Assembly (NCBI GenBank): GCA_019693395.1 | Contig: JAAMXP010000246.1 | Span: 1,838-21,005 of the forward strand | Origin: Ettlia oleoabundans | Taxonomy: Eukaryota > Chlorophyta > Chlorophyceae > Chlamydomonadales | DNA: 19,168 bases | Reading direction: 5' to 3' | Shown: positions 1 through 8,099 of the stretch, piece after piece | Position numbering within the stretch: the stretch's first letter is position 1 | How the letters are laid out: the number at the start of each line of letters is the position of its first letter | Translations under genes and position numbers: made by a program | The notes under the pieces: model-generated | Databases searched by the model: none | Told to the model about the DNA's origin: nothing | The model's input: the letters and a program-made list of their open reading frames with translations, nothing else

Positions 1-58
1 CCCCCACACACACACCACCACCACCACCCCTCCACCCCACCCACACACACACACGCAC
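1..58. repeat. CA/CCACC low-complexity tract in an intron of the SPX-RING-HAD gene
   Basis: This is simple CA and CCACC sequence. On the gene strand it reads as a GT-rich and G-rich tract starting with the donor GTGCGT after the last visible exon. The next coding exon must lie left of the window. Confidence 0.7.
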
Positions 59-3000
59 CTCTGCAAAGCTAGCGATGCGGTGCAAGAAGTCTCCCAGGCC
101 GGGCCGTTCCACCACAAACACGCCGTTGGGGTTGAGCTTGCCGCCGCGGCCCACAATGTAGGAGACTGCGGTGTGATAGGGAGGTGGCAGGGCAAGGACA
201 AAAATAAGAACTTGTTGGGTAGGGGGCCAGAGACACAACATAAAAAAAGGGCGGAGCCAGGGACGGTACGCCGGGCGTGATATGGGTGCACAGCAAACCC
301 ATGGCAGAGGGGAGGGCAAGGTGGGGTGCAGGATAAAGAGGGTTGCCCCACTCCCCCCAGCAGACGTTTGCACCCCCAATACATTCACCAGCACAGGGGT
401 GGCTCTGCAGCAGTCTCACTTGAGCCAGGGGGCAGCAGGGGGGCACGCTTGGGCGTGAATGTGGTGACCAGCGTCCCATCCAAGTCCAGGCACACCACCA
501 AGCGCCCGCGGTGCTCCGGCTTCTGCGGCGGCAGCAGCGGTGCCTCGCTCCCAAACGGCGAGTCCGCAGGCCGCGGCAGCGCCGGCATCGTAACAACCAC
601 CTGCGGCTGTGCCGCCACTTGTGCCGCAGTGACAATGGCTGGCTGCTGCTGCTCGTGGTGGTGCTCGGAGGTTTCATCTGCTGCCACCTCTGCAAGCTCG
701 CTAGCTCGGGCCAGGCTGGTGGTCTTGGTGGAGGGCTTGGTGTCGATCAGCATGCCCTCGCTTTCGGCAGCTGCTGCCGCTGCAGCTGCGCCGGCAATGG
801 GGATCGGGGCGCTTGCGCTGGAACTGATGCTGGCACCGGCACCGGCATTACCGCTGGAAGTGCTGGTAGTCGCTGCCGCCGCTGCAGCAGCGGCGGCAGC
901 GGGAGTGAGTTGCAGGATGGTGCTGCCGCTGCTGCGCTGCTGGCGCTCCAGTTTCTGGAGGAAAGCGTCCAGATGGGGGTCCACTTGCAGCCTGTCCAGG
1001 TTCAGCAGCTGCGCCTTGCGGCACACGGCACAGTCAAAAGTGGCACAGGCATCTCCCAGCTCATCGTCTGAGCTGTCGCCCTCCCACAGTGCCATCGGCT
1101 GCTGCGGCTCGTGCCGTTGCTGCTGAGAGGCCTGCTGGTGGTGGTGGTTCGCCCCCTGCTGCTGCTGCTGCTGCTGCTCCAGTACTGTTGCAGTAGAGCT
1201 GCCGCCTTGCTGGTGCTCCAGCTCAGCAACCACCTGCTGCTGCTGCTGCTCCTTACTGCCTCCAAGCTTGGCGCCTGGCCAGGAGCTTCGGGAGGCGGCA
1301 CAATAGGCCAGCAGGCAGCCCCAGCAGAAGCGGTGGGCGCAGGTGAGGATCACAGGAGAGTGAAGCATGTCCAGGCAGATGGGGCACTGGTACTCCTGAA
1401 GCACCTCTGCCATGGGAGGCCGCCGAGGCGCAAGCTCCTGTAAGTAACACAAGGCGAGGGTGGGCCACGGGAAACGCAAGGGTGAATGTAGGTTGCGTGG
1501 CCAGCAAGCTGAAGCTTGGGCTTGACGCTTCCTGGAGAGTCAGCCAGTAGCAAACAACCTAGCGACAAGCAGCAGCAGGGGAACCGGCGACAGGTTCCAG
1601 CAGCAGCGAAGAATGAGCGGTTCAACTCGACAACAACCCAGCGGAAACCCAGGAGCAGCAGCCAAGGCCGCTTGCCTGCGCTAAGATTTCCGCTTGGGTG
1701 GTCAGCGCCGCCAGTTTTGGGGATGTGAAGAAGTACTGCTGGCTGAGGATGTGTACCGCTTTGATTGGCACCACGCGCCCCTCACCGCAAGCCGCCTGCA
1801 GCATGGGGTGACAGCAGGAGCGACACCGTTGGAATGGTGGCAGCTGTGGCTCTGCAGCCTTGGCTTTGCAGCCTTGGCTCTGTGGCTGGTGATCAACACC
1901 GCCAACGCAGGCCAGGTTCAATTCCGCACATCAACACAGCATGCCCTTTCGGCTGCCAACTGGACATAAACACAGTAAGTCCCCCAATGGCCGCAAACTG
2001 CATAGACACATGCTGCCACCGCAACCACTGCCGCCATCAAACTGCGCCGTCCCAGCACCCACCTTGAGGTGCCTATTCCTCTTCTTGACGGCCTTGACCA
2101 CAGCATAGTGGTTGAGCACGGCAAACTTGCGAAGGTCCTGCAGCTCTCCCCGCAGCGCCGCCACCTCCTGCATGGGGCAGACAGGCAGGCAGCAATGGGA
2201 TGGGAGGCAGCGGTTGTAATGGTGGGTCGAGAGTCGAAGTCGGTTGAGCCACCAACTAGCTAGCATGGTGAGGTAGGAATTGGCAAACTCTGCGGTTGGT
2301 TGATTGTAACGCTGCCACCCAAAGCTGTGACCGTCACGCTGCCTCTCCTGCGGCGCACAGCAATGACCGGAGTGCGGTTTGCGGCGCCGGTAGGCGTGCA
2401 CGCCACTGCTTTGGCGCATTGGGTGCAACGCACCTGGGGGCTGCTAGCGTGGGAGAGGCGGGACATTGCGGCTGCTAGTTCCTCCTCTTTCTTTACGTAG
2501 AAAGCCGCCACCTTTTGCAGCTCATGGCGCAGCACCGCCTCAAACTGGGAACCACGGGGGTCTGCAGGCGGGAGGTGGCAGGAAAGAGCGGCAGCACATG
2601 GGTGTTGACAGGGTCCAGGCAGGGGGAGGGCAATGGGCTATCGCCCATTGCCCATATACTCGCACGTGGAGTCAAGAGGTGCCGCGCAAGAATAGATGGA
2701 GGGGTACCATGATGCCACGACACACAGTGTTGCTGAACACACAAACACACAAAAGGTTTCCCATGATAGAACCAGGTTTCCCATGATAGAACCACCATTG
2801 ATATTCGTGCAACCATTTGCCGCCGGCGAAGTGGCGTTGGCTGGGCGCTACAACCGCACAGCTTTGGCTCGTCAGCAACCCCTTCACTGCTGGCCCAACT
2901 ACTCACCCAGGGCCGCTACATCCTGCTTGATTGCATGCTTCAGCTGCTTATAATCGATGTAGGAGTGGGTCCAGCGGCGCGCTGCTTCATTCAGCAGGCG

Positions 3001-3272
3001 CTTGCCGAACTGCGGCGGACGGCAGCAGAGGGGTACCGAGGAAGGCAATAAAAGAAGGCATTGAGCAAGAGGCGGTTTCAACTCATGAGAGCCAACATAC
3101 AGGGAGCATGCACTGCTTCCTGAGAAACTGACAGAGGACTGATAAGCAAACGCTCATGAATGTGCCAATGGGTGCACCCAGGCTGCATCTAACGATCCTA
3201 AAGTGTGTGGTATATGCTGGCCGCCGGCAGGGGTATCGGCAGCCTAGGGCTGGCCACTTGGCCCACCTTCAT
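59..3272 (-). CDS. SPX-RING-HAD (FCP1/NIF-type) fusion protein, 3' end outside window
   Basis: Coding exons, in order: 3272-3267, 3009-2907, 2561-2434, 2167-2063, 1795-1676, 1437-420, 165-59. All phases match, giving 529 residues before the left edge. The SPX domain (about residues 1-150) opens MK|FGKRLLNEAARRW, has YIDYKQLKHAIK, and ends with a basic KKRNRHLK helix and an HILSQQYFF segment. SPX domains bind inositol pyrophosphates and report phosphate status. The RING (about 172-293) shows CPIC, CAH, CWGC and CAVCRK, as in NLA/BAH1 SPX-RING ubiquitin ligases, but with a long Gln/His-rich insertion. A disordered Ala-rich linker follows. Then VCLDLDGTL (Asp472, Asp474, Thr476) and VFVVERPGLGDFL match the start of an FCP1/SCP/NIF-type HAD phosphatase. 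RING and DLDGT share exon 6, so the fusion is read directly. The start is an ATGAAG mini-exon that restores the family's MKFGK N-terminus. Intron 5 appears to be GC-AG (CAG|GCAAGC); a weaker in-frame GT donor (TGG|GTTTCC) 33 bases downstream is possible. Substrate and location are unknown. Confidence 0.85.
2628..2653. repeat. perfect 11-bp inverted repeat (hairpin) in intron 2 of the SPX gene
   Basis: GGGCAATGGGC at 2628-2638 is followed by a TATC loop and the exact reverse complement at 2643-2653. It lies in the intron spanning 2562-2906. It could fold in DNA or in the pre-mRNA. No function is implied by the sequence. Confidence 0.8.
2754..2793. repeat. two identical 20-bp tandem copies in intron 2 of the SPX gene
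   Basis: A 20-base unit beginning AGGTTTCCCATG occupies 2754-2773 and is repeated without change at 2774-2793. It is intronic, in the same intron as the inverted repeat, and probably a recent local duplication. Confidence 0.85.
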
Positions 3273-3753
3273 TGCGTGTCAGCGCACCGGCGCTGGGCTC
3301 TAAAGGGATGCGAGGGGCGACTGCGGGGCAAAAGGGCGCAAACACGGGTGTGGGTGGCAGCGAGGGCAGTCCGACGAGCCAACAGAGTGCGGCAACGCAG
3401 CTGTTGCACACCGTTGCGTACTCTTCTGCGCACCAGGAGCCGCTAGGAAATGTCTGGTGCCAACGATCGAACCGCACACGCCTTGAACGCGCCGCCGCCC
3501 TTTCAGCTTCGTGAGACGCACGCGTGCGCAGTCTGTGGTGCCATCTGTGCAGCTTGGCAGGCGCCGAATAGCTGTAGCACCACCAGAGGGATATTCTCGC
3601 CAGCTGGCGCCACGTTTCGCGCGCGGATTTCCTGCCAACGCTGCCCTTAGTCACATTAAAACTACCTCTTGCACGGGCCCTTTTATCGTCTCAATATAAA
3701 TTTGCAACGACTCCCATGGCGACCGCCAGCGGGTGAATGTCTGCACCTGAATC
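3273..3753. promoter_or_regulatory. divergent intergenic region between the SPX-RING-HAD and cyclophilin genes
   Basis: These 481 bases separate the start codons of two divergent genes, so both promoters and both 5' UTRs must lie here if the start assignments are right. Reading frames in it look like chance frames. Toward the cyclophilin gene there is a TATAAA motif. No TATA-like motif was seen near the SPX start. Confidence 0.55.
3695..3700 (+). promoter_or_regulatory. candidate TATA box of the cyclophilin gene
   Basis: TATAAA lies 54 bases before the ATG at 3754, in an AT-rich patch (TCAATATAAATTTG) that stands out in GC-rich surroundings. If it works at the usual spacing of about 30 bases, the 5' UTR would be only about 20-30 bases long. 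Confidence 0.4.
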
Positions 3754-6700
3754 ATGGCCAACGTGCGAACAAGACGCGGCCGCAGTGGCAGCTCGCGGCA
3801 AGGAAGCAGGTTTCTTGCAATCGCAGTATCGGCCTTCGTGGGCGTGAACCTGTTCTTGCTGCTGCGGGGGGCGGGCCGGGACCCCTCCCAGCTTTCAAAT
3901 GGTGAAGGCTCTCACAGGTACGCGCCAGGTTTGAACTTGTAGTTGCTAGATTGCCGACCACCCGCCCGCCCGCCGCTGCCGCCGCTGCCATGCTGTGCTG
4001 CCCAGGCTTCAAAGCGCAGCTTTGTGCCATGGTCCATGTCCTGCCTGCGTTCTGCAGGTACAGGCAAACTGAAGAGGAAGTTGAGGCTTCAGACAGGGCC
4101 GTGGCGGCCGACCAAGCAGCCACTCTCGCAGCGGGTGCAGGGGAGGCGGCAGCGGTGACCCACCAACACCAGCAGCAGCAGCAGCAGCAAACGGCCACAT
4201 CCACAGCAGATACCTGCCAAGCGGAGGAACATGCCGAGTACGACGGCGAGACAGTTGTGCAGTGGGGCGACAAGAACTACAAAGAAACAGCGCTGGAGTG
4301 CTGCGCCGCTTGCCAGGCGGCAGCACCCAAATGCAATGTGTGGGTCTACTGTGCGTCCCCTAGGGGCTGCACTTCGGGCAGGCAGCATAAGGAATGCTGG
4401 CTGAAGCACAGCAACTACTTGGACCCGTCCAAACCCAGCGGCCGCCGCAGCCCAGGTGCATCCGTATCAGTGGGCGGTAGTTTGAGAGTGCTGAAGTTTG
4501 GATTACAAAGAAGAGCATTGCAGTTGTTTGGGTGATGAGCCCTTGTCAAAAGCCCAGCTGTTCCGTGCCCCACCATTCTGGGGCACAGAACAGCCATCCG
4601 TTGTATGTGGCTGTTCCTTATGTATACTGCTGCCGGCTTCGTCGAATAGATTGACAAATTCCAGCGTGTGCTCTCACGTAGTGTTGCTCCGTACTTTCCT
4701 TGTGTATGCTGGTTTGCCACTGCAGACACAGGCTGGACGTCAGGCGCTGTATACACAGAGGCTGAGCGGCAGGCAGCTCTGCAGCGAAAGTCCGACGTAG
4801 CGAGCAAGGAGCAGACTTACCTTGATGCCCTGCGCAACAACGAAAGCCTTCCCGTGAGCCTGCTGCTTCCTGCTGCCTCCCATGTGTTTGCCCTGTTGGC
4901 AAATACTCTTGTGTGCAAAACACATGAGCTTTGCAGTAGTGCCGGTCGCATAACAGTGCTGCAATTTAGGGCGGCATAGTGGTGGGGTGGGAATTAAGCG
5001 TGCTGCAACGTCCGCATGCCGTGCACTTGGCTTGTAGAGCCCCGGCCTGCCCCTCAAATCCCGCCACCCTCTATTCACCAGACATGGCAGCATTGCTCAA
5101 ACTATGTTGTTCACCATTGCTCTGTACTATGTTGTTCACAGCGCCCGTTTGCATCTGCTGGTGCTTGTGCTTGTGCCCCTGCCCAGCTTGCCCACCTCCT
5201 TCGCACCTCACTCCATGCACCTTTCTTATGCCACTCTATGCTGCTCCCCCTGCTTTCAACAGGTTGGCTCCCAGCCTGCTAGCCCCGTTTCACCACCCTT
5301 GGCTGCATCTGCCGTGCTGCAGATGGTGTACTTTGATGTTGAGATTAAGGGCAAGCCAGTGGGGCGCATCGAGATGGTGCTCTTCTCAGACATCAGCCCG
5401 CGTGCAGCAGAAAACTTCAGGCAAGAGAAGAGGCATCCAGGCAACTTTATGTGCAATGCAGCATATGGATTTTTGGCTCATCCACCCGGCGGCAGAATAT
5501 TTCCCAAAAGAGGCAGCAAGCCAAGCTGTGCAAACTGTGGATCGCGTGTCTGCTGATTCATCACGGCGGCTGTTAGGCTGTTATTGTTGCTGAGTGTACG
5601 CCCACCAGTGGACTGCCGCCAGCAAGCCCAGCTGCAACTGTGGGCGTATGGGCTCCCCTGTTCCTTCAGCAAAGCTGCACATGCACGTTGTTGTGTTCCC
5701 TAGCCCCCACACCCATCACCAGTCCACATACCATCGCGCCCGCACCTCCTCCCGCAGGCAGCTGTGCACCGGCGAGTCCGGCACGGTACCCAACGAGCCT
5801 GGGAGGGAGGGCGCCGGCAACTCGCGGCATTTTAAGGTGAATTGCAACGTCTGTGCATGGGGCCTTTGTGCATTTGCATGTGCAGGGGGCGGAGCTGCTG
5901 CTGCCTTTGCTGCTGGGGTCGGTATGCTAATGAGTGGCAGTTGGGGTGACTGCCTGGCCCACAAACTCCCGCCACCGCCAAGCTTAACCTTGCGTGTAAG
6001 ATGGTTATGTGCGGCTTGTTTCACGCTTTGCAGTGGCTTTTTGTTGCAGGGTGCTCCCTTCTACCGAATCATTGACCAGTTCATTGACCAAGCTGGGGTT
6101 TACACTGAGTCCGTGTTTGGCGGGCAGGTGAGTGCAATACATGTGTTTGATTCAATTCATGCAGCTATCTTCCGGCAGGTGTCCATGACTTTGCCTGCAA
6201 GCAAAAAGGTGGGGTTGCCGGCTCATCAGCCTGCTGCGCACTATGCAGCGTTTGTTGCACTGTGGTGCAGCCTGGTCAAGCTGCACCGAGCCATACCATG
6301 CTGTGCCCGATTTGATTGCCATGCTATAGCTGTGCTGTGTTGCGCTGCATTGCAGTTCAAGGACGATCCTGGTGGCCTGAAGCTGAAGCACGAGCACAAG
6401 GGGCTGCTGTCGATGGTGTGTGGCAATGTGCTTCGTGTGTGCCATCAGCAGCGCTGTGTATGCTGACTTTATGTTGCCAACGTGGGGTCCTGGATGCCAA
6501 GCTGGTAACTGCCGTGTGCCCCCAACCCAACCACCATATCAACCACCACCTCACCCCATAACCACTACCACAACCAACAACCCCCACCCGACCCTACACC
6601 CTGTCACCCGCCCCACCCTGCCCTCCCTGCAGGCCAATATGGGCCATGACACCAACACCGCTCACTTCAGCATCATGATGGGACCGGCGCACCACTTGGA

Positions 6701-7161
6701 TGGCGACTACACCATATTTGGTGGGTGCATGCGCTCATGCTGAGTTTCTCCGTCTTGCTGTGCTATGCTTTGGTTCGACTTTGCTTTCATCCGCTCGTTA
6801 GGCAGGTCGGGGTTAGGGGTGGCAGCCCTGCCATGTACCACCCTCTGCTTCCAGGATGCCAAGCTGATGCAAAATACAGCCACAGACTTGTATGCGCTTG
6901 TTTCCAAGCCATCATCGCTTGCTGGCCTGTCCGCCAACCGCCCCAGCCTCACCCCAACCGTCCCTCAACCGCTCCCAACTGCCAAGTGCCCCCCCTGCAG
7001 GCCAGGTGGTGTCTGGTTTCGACGTGGTGGATGCCATCAACGCGCTGTCTAAGGGCAAGAAGGACAACACAGCCACAGCAGAAGATGGCGCTCGCATCGT
7101 GGACTCGGGGCAGATCCGAAAAGGCACCATTGTACCGGACTTGAACTTGGGACTGCATTGA
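3754..7161 (+). CDS. membrane-anchored PAN/apple-like + cyclophilin-type peptidyl-prolyl isomerase
   Basis: Nine exons: 3754-3917, 4058-4455, 4726-4853, 5323-5420, 5758-5836, 6050-6127, 6356-6415, 6633-6720, 7001-7161. Phases agree and give 417 residues. The N-terminus is short and Arg-rich, then one hydrophobic segment (about 19-38, FLAIAVSAFVGVNLFLLL) suggests a type II anchor in the secretory pathway. A Gln run (about 93-99) precedes a Cys-rich module (about 108-200) with CCAACQ, CNVWVYC, CW and GWTSG, resembling PAN/apple-like domains common in green algae. Residues 231-417 are a cyclophilin domain (MVYFDVEIKGKPVGRIEM, ENFRQLCTGE, FYRII, GLLSMAN, LDGDYTIFG). Against human CypA numbering, Arg55, Phe60 and Gln63 are kept (Arg295, Phe300, Gln303). 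Met61 is Ile301, Phe113 is Ser348, Trp121 is His356 and His126 is Tyr361. Activity may therefore be weak and cyclosporin binding reduced. Intron 4 is GC-AG (CAG|GCAAGA) with no nearby GT alternative. The ATG is in good context (ATCATGGCC). Confidence 0.92.
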
Positions 7162-7241
7162 CGTTATGTGTGAGAGTCGCATCAGAAGGCAGGATGGGTG
7201 CATGGAGAGCAGCGGTCACCGGTGGGAGCTGCCAGGGTGGG

Positions 7242-7300
7242 AGCAGACCAAAAAGGCACCATTGTACCAAGCTTGAGTTTGAACTTGGGAGTTCAATGAC
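7242..7300 (+). repeat. degenerate copy of the cyclophilin gene's last coding bases
   Basis: The block contains AAAAGGCACCATTGTACC and later TTGAACTTGGGA...CAATGAC. It mirrors 7110-7162, which encodes the C-terminus (RKGTIVPDLNLGLH) and stop. The copy has a small insertion and several substitutions. It lies about 130 bases downstream, in the probable 3' UTR, and is not translated in the gene model. Confidence 0.8.
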
Positions 7301-7503
7301 CAGAACAGTTTTATTGCTGTCATTGCACTGTGAACCTCAGCCATTACATGTAGAATTACCCTTGTCACGATGCACCACCCACTGCTTGTGTTGCACTGCT
7401 TCGATTGTTACTTAAATCCAGCAGAATGATGGTTGGTTGGGCACCACCCGGTGGTATATTGCTGCCTCCTATACGTGCACATATGTGTCTGCGGGGAGCG
7501 CCG

Positions 7504-7533
7504 TGGTGGGGGTGGGGGGTGGGGGTGGGGGGT
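7504..7533 (+). repeat. G-rich tract with quadruplex potential
   Basis: Four or more runs of five or six G separated by single T bases sit in the convergent intergenic region. The pattern fits the usual G-quadruplex rule on the plus strand. Confidence 0.6.
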
Positions 7534-7619
7534 TGCTCCAAAAGACTTGCTGGACAGTTCTCAGCGACCTCCGCATTGGTCCTTCGGTTGGTTCAGCAGC
7601 TGAGCAGTAGATGGTGCAT

Positions 7620-7624
7620 TTACA
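7620..7624 (-). terminator. possible TGTAA polyadenylation signal for the E2 gene
   Basis: TTACA on the plus strand reads TGTAA on the minus strand, about 476 bases after the E2 stop codon. A second TGTAA on that strand is at 7344-7348. TGTAA is the usual green-algal signal, but a five-base motif also occurs by chance. Confidence 0.3.
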
Positions 7625-8099
7625 CAGGTGCCGCTTTCACAGGGACCCATATCTCTCATGCAAACATGGTGGAGCTGCTGGGTGTTCAAGTGCCACTGCA
7701 GCTTTCGGTGTGTGATCAACAGCTGTGGAAGTGGACACAGTTCCAGCTGATGGAACAACAAAAGTAGTTTGAAAGCCATGCATCAGTGGATAAAGTCAAG
7801 GTAGAAGGCAATGCTGGCGCCGGTGATGAGGAGAAACAACATTGATGATGACACACACGAGCTGCTTAACACCGCAGAATGTTGATTGGACGACAAACAC
7901 GTGTTGCACAGCGGAGCAAAGTGTTGATAGTACAGGGAAGCCAAGGGAGCCACCGCTGCATGCTGAGTTTGTACAATGAAGGTAGCGGCTCGTAACGCCA
8001 GTGGTACTTATGGTGCTACACTGTTCCCAGGCTGGCTTTGTTTAGGTCAGAGCCAACCAGCCCCCAGGATAGGGGGCCTGCTATTTCTCAAAAGGCGTT

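Larger units (their letters stand above)
7162..8099. other. convergent intergenic region, 3' flanks of cyclophilin and E2 genes
   Basis: These 938 bases lie between two stop codons of converging genes. I see no convincing coding exon. The region holds a duplicated copy of the cyclophilin gene's tail, a G-rich tract, and possible minus-strand TGTAA motifs. No TGTAA was found on the plus strand for the cyclophilin transcript, so its 3' end is undefined. Confidence 0.6.

Noticed and set aside
326..1126. A 266-codon plus-strand frame rich in Ala, Ser and Cys
   Set aside because: It is antisense to the repeat-rich RING/HAD exon, where CAG and GCN codons read as other low-complexity runs. It resembles no protein family.
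2899..3081. Unspliced start at the in-frame ATG near 3081 for the SPX protein
   Set aside because: It would add a hydrophobic, Leu/Cys-rich extension unlike any SPX N-terminus. The ATGAAG mini-exon restores the conserved start, although the alternative is not excluded.
5594..6466. A 290-codon plus-strand frame across the cyclophilin gene
   Set aside because: It reads through introns between true exons. Cyclophilin segments appear in it only where exons share that frame, and introns there have good splice sites.
7405..7767. A 120-codon frame in the convergent intergenic region
   Set aside because: It spans a G-rich simple repeat and has no recognisable domain, coding bias or conserved motif.
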